From Pseudoduganella plicata (GTDB taxonomy: Bacteria; Pseudomonadota; Gammaproteobacteria; Burkholderiales; Burkholderiaceae_D): a DNA stretch of 64,000 nucleotides. Shown here in pieces: positions 48,631 to 57,982 of the stretch. The position numbers and the translations under genes are program-made. The DNA lies in contig NZ_CP038026.1 in NCBI RefSeq assembly GCF_004421005.1, forward strand, positions 4,960,001 to 5,024,000, given 5' to 3'. The notes below the pieces were generated by a model. The model made no database searches and was not told where the DNA came from. It was given only the letters and a program-made list of their open reading frames with translations. The first letter of the stretch is position 1; every line of letters starts with the position of its first letter.

Positions 48631-49980
48631 TCAGTTCAGGCGGTGCAGCCACGCATCGCGGTAAGCCACCCAGCGGTCGAGACGGAGCGGCGCCGCAATG
48701 GCCGACCGCGCCCGTGGCACGCTGCCCCAATGGGCCAGCATCCAGCCGCCGCACGTGGTGCCGCTGGCATCGTCGGTCACGGCGACGGATTGGCCTGGCC
48801 GCAGGGCCGCCAGCAGCGGCGCGAAGTGCGGGTTATTCGTAAAGCTGCCTTCGACGACAATGGCGCCATCGGCGCCCAGGGCCGACAGGCAGTAGTCGCT
48901 CATCAGCACGCAGTACAGTGTGGCCAGCGCGCAGCGCTCCTTGTCGTTGACGGGCGCCGGACCGGCGACGCTGCCGGCACGGCCGGCAAACGGTCCGCCG
49001 GCGCCGGCAAAGCCGGGCAACGCGTATGTGCCGCCGTCGATCATGCGTTGCAGCGCAGCGGCGTCGCAGGATACCGGGTTGGCGCCCGCCAGCTCGGCGA
49101 ATTCGCGTCCGCCCATGAATCGCATGCTGGGCACGGCGTGGCCCGACGCGCTGGTATTGGCCAGCATGTCCGCTTCCTCGCGCAAGCCGTCCAGCGGCTT
49201 GCCAGGTGCCGCGGCAATGACCCACGTCCCCGTGGACAGCACGGCGGGACCATCGGAGCCGCCCAGATGACGCAGCAGCGATGCATTGCTGTCGTGAATG
49301 CCGCAGACGACGCGGCAGCCGGCAGGCAATCCGGTCTGCGCGGCCAGCGCGGGCAGGATCGTGCCGAGCGTGTCCCAGGCGCGGCGCAGCGGCGGCAGCA
49401 GGTCCTGCCAGCCCATCTTGTCGACCAGCCCCGAATACTGCTGGCGCGCCGGATCCCACAGGTCAGTATGGCAGCCCAGCGACGTCACTTCGCCGGCGGC
49501 CACGCCACACAGCCGCCACGCCCAGTATTGCGGATACATGAGAATGTGGCGCGTGCGCGCGAATTCGATCGGGTACGCCGTCGCCAGCCATGCCAGTTGC
49601 CGGCCCAGGTTCAAGCCCGCCGGCAGGCGCGGCGAGCGCGTGTCTGCATAGGCCGGCCGCACGGCGAGATACTGCGCCAGCGGGACGGCCGGTTCGTGCT
49701 CGTAGTCCGGGATCGGCAGCGTCAGGCCGTCGTCATCGACCAGGGCGGCTGTCGCCCCGTGCGTGACGGGCACGATGGCATCGATGGCCGCCATGGTGGC
49801 GAACTCGCCCAGACCGTCGAGCATCCAGTGCCAGATGCCTTCCGTGTCGTGGTGCGGATAGGGGCCGTCGCGCAGCACGGCATTGGCGCGGCGCCGCTCG
49901 GCCAGCTGGCGGCCGTCGGCATCGATCAGTGCCAGCTTGACGTTGGTCTTGCCGATATCGAGAACGACGGTCGCCGTCAT
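48631..49980 (-). CDS. rhaK: FGGY-family sugar kinase RhaK (rhizobial rhamnose type)
   Basis: A 449-residue carbohydrate kinase with the ATPase-fold motifs 'VVLDIGKTNVKLALID' (N-terminal phosphate loop) and 'GGSDGPAVLSTGTWVIAA' (adenosine region). It phosphorylates a keto-sugar, here most likely L-rhamnulose. In Rhizobium leguminosarum the equivalent RhaK is also needed for rhamnose uptake by the ABC transporter, which fits its place at the end of the transporter operon. The frame is open far upstream through the permease gene; the ATG at 49980 overlaps the permease stop by 4 nt, so I use it. It is convergent with the hydrolase gene, 25 nt away. Confidence 0.9.
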   Translation of the reverse strand: MTATVVLDIGKTNVKLALIDADGRQLAERRRANAVLRDGPYPHHDTEGIWHWMLDGLGEFATMAAIDAIVPVTHGATAALVDDDGLTLPIPDYEHEPAVPLAQYLAVRPAYADTRSPRLPAGLNLGRQLAWLATAYPIEFARTRHILMYPQYWAWRLCGVAAGEVTSLGCHTDLWDPARQQYSGLVDKMGWQDLLPPLRRAWDTLGTILPALAAQTGLPAGCRVVCGIHDSNASLLRHLGGSDGPAVLSTGTWVIAAAPGKPLDGLREEADMLANTSASGHAVPSMRFMGGREFAELAGANPVSCDAAALQRMIDGGTYALPGFAGAGGPFAGRAGSVAGPAPVNDKERCALATLYCVLMSDYCLSALGADGAIVVEGSFTNNPHFAPLLAALRPGQSVAVTDDASGTTCGGWMLAHWGSVPRARSAIAAPLRLDRWVAYRDAWLHRLN

Positions 49981-50996
49981 TTCGCCACCTTGCGCCCGCG
50001 CAGCAGCCGTGGCACGGCAATCGTCACGAGCAGCAGCAGGCCGATCACGATCGTCATGTAGATGCCCGGCACGTTCGCCAGCGACAGGCCGTACGTCACG
50101 GTGCCCAGCGTCAGCACGGCCAGCAGCACGCCGCCGATGGTGCCGGCGCCGCCGGCGATACTGACGCCGCCGAGGATCACCATCGTGATCACTTCCAGCT
50201 CCCAGCCCATGGCGATATTGGGCCGCGTGCTGCCGATGCGACCCGTCAGCAGGTATGCCGCCAGGCCCGCCATGGCGCCCGTCAGCATGAACAGCACGAG
50301 GCGGTAGCGATCGACTTCGATGCCGGCAAAACGCGCCGCGACGGGGTTGTTGCCAATGGCGTAGATGCGCCGGCCCCAGCGCGTCGCATGCAGCACGACG
50401 GCGAACAGTGCCGCGAACGCCAGCAGCACGACGAATTCGCGGGGGATCACGTCGAAGAAGTAGCCTTGCCCCCAGTCGGCCATCAGTTGCGGGTAGCCGG
50501 TAAAGGCCTTGTCGCCCAACACCACACTGGCCAGGCCCCGGAACAGCGAGACGGTGCCGATGGTGACAACGATGGAAGGCAGCGCGAAGCGCGTCACCAG
50601 TACACCGTTCAGCAGGCCGCAGGCCGTGCCGGCCGCCAGCGCGACGGGCAGCAGCAGCGCCGGTGGCACGCCATGGGTGTTGGCCAGGCCGAGGGCGACG
50701 GAACACAGCGCCAGGATGCCGGACACGGAGATGTCGATCTCGCGGCAGATGATCAACAGCGCCATCGGCAGTGCGATCAGTGCCTTCTCGCTGAAGTTGA
50801 ACGTGCCGTCGGCGAGGTTGTACGGATCGAGGAAGTTCGGCACGAGGATGCCGTTGACGAGGAACGCGGCCACGAAGAGAAGGGCCAGCAGCGTCTCCCA
50901 TTTGCCCAGCAGGGCATAGGGGCGGAAGCCGGGCCGGTCGAGGATCGTGTAGCGCGAGCTGTGGGTGCTGGTCATGTTGGCGGTCGATGAGTTCAT
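49977..50996 (-). CDS. rhaQ: Rhamnose ABC transporter permease RhaQ
   Basis: A 339-residue permease of the ribose/xylose (RbsC) family with about 8-10 membrane segments. Conserved parts include 'CREIDISVSGILALCSVALG', 'PSIVVTIGTVSLFRG' and the family block 'ITMVILGGVSIAGGAGTIGGVLLA'. It starts with a hydrophilic stretch of about 28 residues. Gene order regulator-binding protein-ATPase-permease-permease-kinase is the rhizobial rhaRSTPQ(U)K order, from which the name is taken. It overlaps the permease before it and the kinase after it by 4 nt each, so all are translationally coupled. Confidence 0.9.
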   Translation of the reverse strand: MNSSTANMTSTHSSRYTILDRPGFRPYALLGKWETLLALLFVAAFLVNGILVPNFLDPYNLADGTFNFSEKALIALPMALLIICREIDISVSGILALCSVALGLANTHGVPPALLLPVALAAGTACGLLNGVLVTRFALPSIVVTIGTVSLFRGLASVVLGDKAFTGYPQLMADWGQGYFFDVIPREFVVLLAFAALFAVVLHATRWGRRIYAIGNNPVAARFAGIEVDRYRLVLFMLTGAMAGLAAYLLTGRIGSTRPNIAMGWELEVITMVILGGVSIAGGAGTIGGVLLAVLTLGTVTYGLSLANVPGIYMTIVIGLLLLVTIAVPRLLRGRKVAK

Positions 50997-51979
50997 GCGG
51001 CACCCCGTTGCAGCAGGTGCAGGGGCAGGATCTGGCGTCCGGCATGCTTGGCGTCGCGGGCATTGATCAGCACCGCGGCAAGGATGACGAGGCCCGTCAG
51101 CGCGCTTTGCCAGAACGGCGACACCTGTACGACGGGCAGCGCGTTGCCGATCACGGCGAGGAACAGCGCACCCAGCACGGCACCCGTGACGCTGCCCGTG
51201 CCGCCGGCGATGCTGATGCCGCCGATGACGCAGGCGGCGATCACGGTGAATTCAAAGCCGTAGGCGATCTCCGTATAGGCGACGGCATAGCGCGCCACCC
51301 ACAGAAAGCCGCACAGGCCGGCCATGGCGCCGGACAGGCCATAGGTCCACAGCAGCCGGCGCGCCATCGGGATCCCGACATAGCGGGCGCACGACGGCGC
51401 ATTGCCGACGGCATACAGGTCGCGGCCGAAGCGGCTGTGGCGCGCAATGAACCACGCCGCCAGCACGGCGACAGCCGCGATCCAGACGAGGTGCGTGATG
51501 CCGAGGAAGCGCGTCAGCGGGAACGCGATGAAGTCCTGCGGCATCTGATGCGACGACACCCATGCGCCGCCGGACAGCACGAACACGAGGCCGCGATAGA
51601 CGCTCATTGTGCCAAGCGTGACGACAATGGGCGGCAGCTCGAGGTAGCCGATCAGCCAGCCGTTGACGAGGCCCAGCACGAGGCCGATGGCGGTGGCGGC
51701 CAGCACTACTGTGACCAGTGGCAGGGCGGGATGGCGCGACGCCAGCAGCGCGGCCATCATTCCGGACAGCGCCAGGTTCGACGCCACGGACAGGTCGACG
51801 CCGCGCGTGACGATGACCAGCATCTGCGTCAGCGCCAGCATGGTCAAGAGGGTGCTGTCTGTCAGCAGGTTGGACAGGCTGGCGGCGCTGACGAATACGG
51901 GCGAGCGCAGGCCCACGAGGCACACCAGCACGATGATGGAGCAGGCCAGCAGCGTTTCACGTTGTTTAAGCATGTTCAT
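50993..51979 (-). CDS. rhaP: Rhamnose ABC transporter permease RhaP
   Basis: The second permease, 328 residues, RbsC family. 'TQMLVIVTRGVDLSVASNLALSG' and 'VIAACVIGGISIAGGTGSVTGAVLGAL' are the conserved blocks, and 'RDLYAVGNAPSCARYVGIP' is the cytoplasmic loop that docks the ATPase. It forms a heterodimer with RhaQ. Four-nt overlaps on both sides show tight coupling with rhaT and rhaQ. Confidence 0.9.
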   Translation of the reverse strand: MNMLKQRETLLACSIIVLVCLVGLRSPVFVSAASLSNLLTDSTLLTMLALTQMLVIVTRGVDLSVASNLALSGMMAALLASRHPALPLVTVVLAATAIGLVLGLVNGWLIGYLELPPIVVTLGTMSVYRGLVFVLSGGAWVSSHQMPQDFIAFPLTRFLGITHLVWIAAVAVLAAWFIARHSRFGRDLYAVGNAPSCARYVGIPMARRLLWTYGLSGAMAGLCGFLWVARYAVAYTEIAYGFEFTVIAACVIGGISIAGGTGSVTGAVLGALFLAVIGNALPVVQVSPFWQSALTGLVILAAVLINARDAKHAGRQILPLHLLQRGAA

Positions 51980-53562
51980 ACGGCCTCCGGGACGGCTGCA
52001 TTTTCATCCGGGCTGCAACCGGATGCGGCGGCAACGACGTTTTCCGGCGTGGCCTCAAACCGGGAGAACTCGCGTTGCACGCGACCCTGGTGCATCACGA
52101 CGATGCGGTCGGCCAGTCCCAGCACCTCGGGCAGTTCGGACGATACGAGGATGACGGCCAGGCCCTGGCCGACCAGCTGGCCGATGAAACGGTGCACGGC
52201 GGCCTTTGAGCCGATGTCGATACCCTTGGTCGGCTCGTCGAGGATGATCACCTTCGGATTGGTCGCCAGCCATTTGCCCAGCACGACCTTCTGCTGATTG
52301 CCGCCCGAGAGTTCGGCCACGTGCTGGCACAGGTGGCTGGCCTTCAGCTCCAGCTGCTCGCTGTAGTGGCGCGCCACGGCGCTCTCCTCGGCGCGGCGGC
52401 CGCGCAGGAAGAAGCCGATGCGGTCCAGGATCGGCAACGTGATGTTATGCAGGATCGGCATCGTCAGGTGCGCGCCCTGGTGCTGGCGGTCCTCAGGCAC
52501 GTAGGCGATGCCATGGCGGATCGCCTCGGCCGCGCAGCCGATGCGCACCGGGGCGCCGTCCAGTTTTACGGCGCCGCGTGCCTGTGGGCTCAGGCCGAAC
52601 AGCGCCTGCATCACTTCCGAGCGGCCCGCGCCGACCAGTCCGTAGAAGCCCAGGATTTCACCCCTGCGCAACTGGAAGCTGACGCCGTCGAATTCCGTCG
52701 GGTGGCAGAAATTTTCCACCTCCAGCACCATGGGGCCGGGTGTCACGTCCGCTTTCGGGTAGGCCTGGTGCACGGCGCGGCCCACCATCAGGGCGACCAG
52801 GTCCGCCTCCGTCACGTCGGCAATGCTGCCGCTGGAAACGTACTGGCCGTCGCGCAGCACCGTGTAGCGGTCCGCCACGGCGAAAATCTCGTCGAACTTG
52901 TGGGTAATGAAGATGATGGCCGTGCCGGCCGCGCGCAGCTGGCGCACGATCCGGTACAGCTCCTGGATCTCGCGCTGCGACAGCGCGGCGGTGGGCTCGT
53001 CGAGGATGACGACGCGGGCCCGCTGCGACAACGCCCGCGCGATCTCGACAAAGTGGCGCTGCGCGACTGACAGGTCCTTGACCTTCGCCCGCACGGGCAG
53101 CGCCACTTCCAGCCGTGCGAACAGCTGCGCCGCTTCCTGCTCCACCCGGGCCCAGTCGACGCGGCCGCCCTTGACGGGGTGGCGGCCCACGTAGATGTTC
53201 TCGGCCACCGTCAGCTCGTCGAACATCACGCTTTCCTGGTGCACGGCGGTGATCCCGGCCGCCATCGCGTCCTGCGCGTTGGCGAACGTGACGCTCTGCC
53301 CGCCCAGCAGGATGCTGCCTTCGTCGGGCTGATAGATGCCCGTCAGCGTCTTGACGAGCGTGGACTTGCCGGCGCCGTTCTCGCCGATCAGCGCCATCAC
53401 TTCGCCGGCTGACACGGATAGCGCTACCTTGTTGAGTGCCACGATGCCGGCGAAGCGCTTGCCGATCCCGGTCAGCTGCAGTACGGGGGCAGGTGCGAGG
53501 CCCGAGGCGGAGGTGTGCGGGGGCGTTCCCGGCGCTGCCGGGTCATGAAGAGTCGCTGCCAT
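51976..53562 (-). CDS. rhaT: Rhamnose ABC transporter ATPase RhaT
   Basis: A 528-residue double ATPase of the RbsA/AraG type. The first domain has a good Walker A ('ALIGENGAGKSTLVKTL'), signature-region 'LSVAQRHFVEIARAL' and Walker B 'VVILDEPTAALS'. The second has a degenerate Walker A ('FYGLVGAGRSEVMQAL'), as is usual for this class, with signature 'LSGGNQQKV'. It energises uptake through RhaP/RhaQ on the inner face of the membrane. It starts 5 nt before the end of rhaS in operon order (6-nt gap) and overlaps rhaP by 4 nt. This RhaT is unrelated to the E. coli rhamnose/proton symporter of the same name. Confidence 0.93.
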   Translation of the reverse strand: MAATLHDPAAPGTPPHTSASGLAPAPVLQLTGIGKRFAGIVALNKVALSVSAGEVMALIGENGAGKSTLVKTLTGIYQPDEGSILLGGQSVTFANAQDAMAAGITAVHQESVMFDELTVAENIYVGRHPVKGGRVDWARVEQEAAQLFARLEVALPVRAKVKDLSVAQRHFVEIARALSQRARVVILDEPTAALSQREIQELYRIVRQLRAAGTAIIFITHKFDEIFAVADRYTVLRDGQYVSSGSIADVTEADLVALMVGRAVHQAYPKADVTPGPMVLEVENFCHPTEFDGVSFQLRRGEILGFYGLVGAGRSEVMQALFGLSPQARGAVKLDGAPVRIGCAAEAIRHGIAYVPEDRQHQGAHLTMPILHNITLPILDRIGFFLRGRRAEESAVARHYSEQLELKASHLCQHVAELSGGNQQKVVLGKWLATNPKVIILDEPTKGIDIGSKAAVHRFIGQLVGQGLAVILVSSELPEVLGLADRIVVMHQGRVQREFSRFEATPENVVAAASGCSPDENAAVPEAV

Positions 53563-53567
53563 GGCGG

Positions 53568-54584
53568 TTAGAAAATCTTCGAGAATTGATCGACGTTGGA
53601 GGCGTTGTACGTGAACGGCTCGGCCATCGCGGCCTCGCCTTTCGCGTCGATGGCGATGCTGCCCATGCGCCCGGCATCCACCTTGCCGCCCGCCCTGGCG
53701 TCCGGCCGGCCCTTGACGAAGTCATAGGCCGCGTACGTGGCCGCGTAACCCAGGTCGATCGGATTCCAGATGGCGAATTCCTTGACCGCGCCGCTCTTCA
53801 CGTGACCGGCCATTTCGGACGGCAGCCCCAGGCCGGTGACGTACACCTTGCCGACCAGTTTTTCGTCGACGACCGCCTTGCCGGCCGCGTTGATGCCGAC
53901 GGTGGTGGGGGCGATGATCGCCTTCAGGTTCGGATAGCTGCGCAGCAGACCCTGCGCCTCGCGGTAGCTCTTGTCCGACTGGTCGTCGCCGTAGACGGTG
54001 GCAACCAGCTTCAGTTTCGCGAACTCCGGCTTGGCCAGCTCCGACTTCATCACGTCGATCCACAGGTTCTGATTGGTGGCCTGGGCCGACGCGGACAGGA
54101 TGGCGATCTCGCCGGCACCGCCGATGGCGCTGCTCGCCATCTCCAGCTGCTTGCGCCCGATCAGCCGGGCGCTGGATGGGTTCAGCTGCATCAGCCGCCC
54201 TTCGGGCGCCAGGCCGCTGTCGAAGGACACCACCTTGATCCCTCGCTGCATGGCCTTCTTCGCGATGGGCACCAGCGCGTTCGGGTCATTGGCGGAGATG
54301 ACGATCGCATTGACCTTCTGGCTGATCAGGGAGTTGACGATCTCGATCTGGCCTTCCGCGCTGGGCGTGGTCGGCCCCGTGTAGATGATCTCAACATCCT
54401 TCAGCTGCGCCGCCGCTTCGTTCGCGCCCGTGTGGGCGGCGTCGAAGAAGCCGTTGCCCAGGCTTTTCACGACCATGGCGATGCGGATCTTGCCGTCGGC
54501 CGGCGCGGCGGCCTTGTCGCCGCAGCCTGCGAACAAACCCAATGCCAGCAGGGACAGCGAAGCAGCCAGCGTCCGGCGTTTCAT
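53568..54584 (-). CDS. rhaS: Rhamnose ABC transporter substrate-binding lipoprotein RhaS
   Basis: A periplasmic sugar-binding protein of 338 residues. I chose the ATG at 54584, which gives 'MKRRTLAASLSLLALGLFAGCGDK', a lipoprotein signal with Cys21 in the lipobox LFAGC. The open frame extends upstream into rhaR and is not used. The RbsB-type fold is seen in 'KIRIAMVVKSLGNGFFDAAHTGANEAA' and 'VNAIVISANDPNALVPIAKKAMQRGIKVVSFDSG'. It captures rhamnose (by homology of the gene order) and hands it to RhaPQ. It lies 26 nt after rhaR. Confidence 0.92.
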   Translation of the reverse strand: MKRRTLAASLSLLALGLFAGCGDKAAAPADGKIRIAMVVKSLGNGFFDAAHTGANEAAAQLKDVEIIYTGPTTPSAEGQIEIVNSLISQKVNAIVISANDPNALVPIAKKAMQRGIKVVSFDSGLAPEGRLMQLNPSSARLIGRKQLEMASSAIGGAGEIAILSASAQATNQNLWIDVMKSELAKPEFAKLKLVATVYGDDQSDKSYREAQGLLRSYPNLKAIIAPTTVGINAAGKAVVDEKLVGKVYVTGLGLPSEMAGHVKSGAVKEFAIWNPIDLGYAATYAAYDFVKGRPDARAGGKVDAGRMGSIAIDAKGEAAMAEPFTYNASNVDQFSKIF

Positions 54585-54610
54585 TGCTTTCTGGTTCAAT
54601 GCGAAAGGGC

Positions 54611-55477
54611 TCAATGGGATGTCTCCGTCTGGTAGAGGCTCGGTGCCTGGAATTCGAAGCCATACGGGAAGGACATCGGCGGCTGCGGCGCCGGCACGGC
54701 TTCCGGTGCGACGGTGACGACCTTCACGCCGGATTGCTCCAGCAACTGCACGGCCGCGTCGGACGCATACGTATCGGTGATGACGGTGGCAACGCGATCG
54801 AGGCCGCACAGGATCAGGCCCGCCTTCTTGGCAAACTTGGAGCTGTCGGCCAGCACGATCAGTTCCTCGGCCTGGCCGATCAGGCGCTTCTCGGCCTGGA
54901 TCAGCAGCGGGTCGGCCTCCATCAGTCCCAGCAGGGACAGGCCGTAGACGCTCATGAACATCTTGGCTGCGTAGTGGTGCTGCGTGATGTCGTTGTCGAA
55001 CGGGGAGAGGATCACGTTCTGCTCGCGATAGACCTTGCCGCCGGGGAGAATGATCTCGTTTTCGCTGGAGACCAGCAGCCGCTCGGCCATCAGGAAGGAG
55101 TTCGTCAGGATCTTCAGGTGTTTATCGACCAGGAATTCGGCCATCATGAAGGTGGTGGTGCCGCCGTTGATGACAATGGTTTCGCCTTCGTCGCACATGC
55201 CGGCAGCGTAGCGGGCAATGGCCCGTTTGCGCTCGGCGAAGCACTGGATATTGTGCTCGAACGTTTCGCTCGTCAGGGCGAAGTTGCGCTTCTTTTGCGC
55301 CAGGTTGGCCGCGCCGCCGCGGGTTCGCGTCAACAGATTGCGCGCCGCCAGCCAGCTGATGTCGCGGCGCACGGTGGCGGGGGAAGCGCTGAGCCATTCG
55401 ACCAGTTGCGGAACACTGGCGTTCTGGTGCTCGGCGAGCAGCTTCAGCAAACGTTTACGGCGCTTGTGATTAACCAT
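54611..55477 (-). CDS. rhaR: DeoR-family repressor RhaR of the rhamnose regulon
   Basis: A 288-residue DeoR-type regulator: a winged helix at about 5-57 ('LLAEHQNASVPQLVEWLSASPATVRRDI', 'LTRTRGGA') and a sugar-phosphate sensor domain at about 78-240 ('INGGTTTFMMAEFL', 'ILPGGKVYREQNVI'). In rhizobia the equivalent repressor heads the same operon and is relieved by a rhamnose-pathway metabolite. AAGGAG precedes the ATG. It should act on the divergent region 55478-55778 and control both its own operon and rhaD-rhaI. Confidence 0.92.
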   Translation of the reverse strand: MVNHKRRKRLLKLLAEHQNASVPQLVEWLSASPATVRRDISWLAARNLLTRTRGGAANLAQKKRNFALTSETFEHNIQCFAERKRAIARYAAGMCDEGETIVINGGTTTFMMAEFLVDKHLKILTNSFLMAERLLVSSENEIILPGGKVYREQNVILSPFDNDITQHHYAAKMFMSVYGLSLLGLMEADPLLIQAEKRLIGQAEELIVLADSSKFAKKAGLILCGLDRVATVITDTYASDAAVQLLEQSGVKVVTVAPEAVPAPQPPMSFPYGFEFQAPSLYQTETSH

Positions 55478-55778
55478 TGTCGTCTCCTTTATGTTGATCC
55501 TACTTCTCAGGCTTGGCCCGGAGTGGTCTGTTTGTTAACGGTAGAGGCTAAACACTTCAATTTCGGTCGTCAATCACCAACTGCTCAATACCGTGACTAT
55601 TTGCCCACACCGATGTGAGCGGATGCGTGTTTCGATCATCCTTATGATTAATTCATTCTTGGTCATCCGGTTGAGCGCTTGCGCATTGACACCCCGAGGG
55701 CCGCTGTTTTCTACTGACTGCGCTTGCCAGGGAGGCGAACGCCTGGCAAAACAAACGCAAATCAACGACGGAGAACGT
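55478..55778. promoter_or_regulatory. Divergent control region of the rhamnose regulon
   Basis: A 301-bp gap between rhaR and rhaD. It is AT-richer than its surroundings. ATCAT-CCTT-ATGAT (55635-55648) is a perfect palindrome; TCATCC recurs 27 bp on (55663), which may be a second operator. TTGACA at 55686-55691 with TCTACT at 55710-55715 (18 bp apart) is a possible rhaD promoter. In the rhaD leader TTGCCAGG (55724-55731) and CCTGGCAA (55742-55749) can form a hairpin. Which element binds RhaR is not known. Confidence 0.5.
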
Positions 55779-57923
55779 ATGACGGCATCGCATGAACCAG
55801 GACAGGAATCAGGGCAAAGCAGCGCGCACCAACGGCGGCAAAGACAGCCCATCGCATCGTTATGGATTGATGAGAAGGCGGCCGCCATGAGCGAGCCGGA
55901 ACTGCTGCTGTACCGCTCCAACCTGCTGGGCTCCGACCTGCGCATCACCAATTTCGGCGGCGGCAATACGTCGGCCAAGGTGATGATGGAAGATCCTCTC
56001 AGCGGCGAACAGGTCGAGGTGCTGTGGGTGAAAGGCTCCGGCGGAGACCTGGGCAGCATCAGGCTCGATGGCTTCTCGACGCTGTACATGGACAAGCTGC
56101 GCGCGCTCAAAGGGCGCTATCGCGGCCTGGCCAACGAAGACGAAATGGTGGCCTACCTGCCGCACTGCACGTTCAACCTGAATCCGCGCGCGGCCAGCAT
56201 CGATACGCCGCTGCATGCCTACATCGACCGCAAGCACGTCGATCACATGCACCCGGATGCCGTGATCGCGATCGCCGCCTGCGCCAACAGCCGTGCGCTC
56301 ACCCAGCGCATCTTCGAAGGTGAGCTGGGCTGGCTGCCGTGGCAGCGTCCCGGCTACGACCTGGGCCTGAAGCTGGAGGAGGTATCTCAGGGCCAGCCGA
56401 ATCTGAAAGGGATCATCCTGGAAGGGCACGGCCTGTTCACCTGGGGCGATACGGCCAGATCGTGCTACGAAAACACGCTGGCGATGATCCAGCGCGCCGA
56501 GGAATGGCTGGGCGCGAACGTGAAGCAGCCCGTGTTCGGCGGTGCCGCCGTAACACCGCTGCCCTCGGACGAACGTTCCGCGCTGGCCGCTCGCCTGATG
56601 CCCCTGTTGCGGGGGAAGATCGGGAAAACGGAATACAAGCTCGGTCACTTCGACGATTCGGAAGCCGTGCTGGAATTCGTCTGCAGCCGCGATCTGCAGC
56701 CGCTGGCGGCGCTGGGCACCTCCTGCCCCGATCACTTCCTGCGCACCAAGATCCGCCCGTACGTGATCGAATTCGATCCTGCCCATCCCGACTTCGACAA
56801 GGTCGCGGCCAGCCTGGATGAAGGGCTGGCACGCTACCGCGACGACTACGTGGCCTATTACGAGCGCTGCAAGCACGCCGACAGCCCGGCCGTGCGCGAC
56901 GCCAATCCGATCATCTACCTGATCCCCGGTGTGGGCATGCTGTCGTTCGCCAAGGACAAGGCCACGGCCCGCATCGCCGGCGAGTTCTACGTCAATGCAA
57001 TCAACGTGATGCGCGGCGCGAATGGCGTCGACACCTACGTCGGCCTGCCGGAACAGGAAGCGTTCGACATCGAATACTGGCTGCTGGAAGAAGCGAAACT
57101 GCAGCGCATGCCGAAGCCGAAAAGCCTGGCCGGGCGCATTGCGCTGGTGACTGGCGGCGCCGGCGGCATTGGCCAGGCCGTGGCACGCCAGCTGCTGGCC
57201 GAGGGCGCGTGCGTGATGCTGACCGATATCGACGCCGAGGCGCTCGAGCAGGCGCGGGAAAACCTGGCGAAGGTGGGCGGCAAGGACAGCGTGGCCGGCG
57301 TCGTGGCGGACATCACCAGCGAAGAGCATGTCGAGAAAGTGCTGTCGGCCTGTGCGCTGCGCTTCGGCGGCGTCGATCTGCTGATCTCGAATGCCGGCAT
57401 CGCCTCATCGAGCCCGCTGGAAGACACGACGCTGGACGTCTGGAACCGCAACCAGGACATCCTCGTCAAAGGGTACTTCCTTGCCAGCCGCAGCGCGTTC
57501 CGCATGATGAAGCAGCAGGGGCTGGGCGGCAGCATGGTCTTCGTCGCCAGCAAGAACGGTCTGGTGGCGTCGGCCGGCGCGTCGGCCTACTGCACCGCCA
57601 AGGCGGCCGAGATTCACCTGGCCCGTTGCATCGCGCTGGAAGGCGCGCCGCACGGCATCCGCGTCAATGTCGTCAATCCGGACGCCGTCATCCGCGGCTC
57701 GCGCATCTGGGACGGCAAATGGAAGCAGGAGCGCGCGCAGTCGAACAAGATCGATGCGGACGACGTGGAGAAGTTCTACCGCGAGCGCAGCATGCTGAAG
57801 CTGTCCGTGCTGCCCGAGGATATCGCCGAAGCCGTGTATTTCCTCGCCAGCGACAAGGCCGCCAAAAGCACAGGCAATATCCTCAACGTCGATGCCGGCA
57901 ATGCCGGCGCGTTCACGCGCTAG
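55779..57923 (+). CDS. rhaD: Bifunctional rhamnulose-1-phosphate aldolase / short-chain dehydrogenase RhaD
   Basis: A 714-residue fusion. The N-terminal half is a class II aldolase domain ('LRITNFGGGNTSAKV', 'DHMHPDAVIAIAA', 'LEGHGLFTWG') that splits rhamnulose-1-phosphate to dihydroxyacetone phosphate and lactaldehyde. The C-terminal about 270 residues are a short-chain dehydrogenase ('IALVTGGAGGIGQAVARQLL', 'ISNAGIASS', Tyr-x-x-x-Lys in 'SAYCTAKAAE') that probably acts on the lactaldehyde. The same fusion is found in the rhizobial rhamnose regulon. The ATG at 55779 has GGAG 6 nt upstream; the frame is open from 55593 but that part lies in the promoter region. It is the first gene of the plus-strand unit. 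Confidence 0.95.
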   Translation: MTASHEPGQESGQSSAHQRRQRQPIASLWIDEKAAAMSEPELLLYRSNLLGSDLRITNFGGGNTSAKVMMEDPLSGEQVEVLWVKGSGGDLGSIRLDGFSTLYMDKLRALKGRYRGLANEDEMVAYLPHCTFNLNPRAASIDTPLHAYIDRKHVDHMHPDAVIAIAACANSRALTQRIFEGELGWLPWQRPGYDLGLKLEEVSQGQPNLKGIILEGHGLFTWGDTARSCYENTLAMIQRAEEWLGANVKQPVFGGAAVTPLPSDERSALAARLMPLLRGKIGKTEYKLGHFDDSEAVLEFVCSRDLQPLAALGTSCPDHFLRTKIRPYVIEFDPAHPDFDKVAASLDEGLARYRDDYVAYYERCKHADSPAVRDANPIIYLIPGVGMLSFAKDKATARIAGEFYVNAINVMRGANGVDTYVGLPEQEAFDIEYWLLEEAKLQRMPKPKSLAGRIALVTGGAGGIGQAVARQLLAEGACVMLTDIDAEALEQARENLAKVGGKDSVAGVVADITSEEHVEKVLSACALRFGGVDLLISNAGIASSSPLEDTTLDVWNRNQDILVKGYFLASRSAFRMMKQQGLGGSMVFVASKNGLVASAGASAYCTAKAAEIHLARCIALEGAPHGIRVNVVNPDAVIRGSRIWDGKWKQERAQSNKIDADDVEKFYRERSMLKLSVLPEDIAEAVYFLASDKAAKSTGNILNVDAGNAGAFTR

Positions 57924-57982
57924 AATCCAACATATAAAAGGCGGCTGCGGCCGCCGGCAGAACAGGTACTCAAGGAGACATG

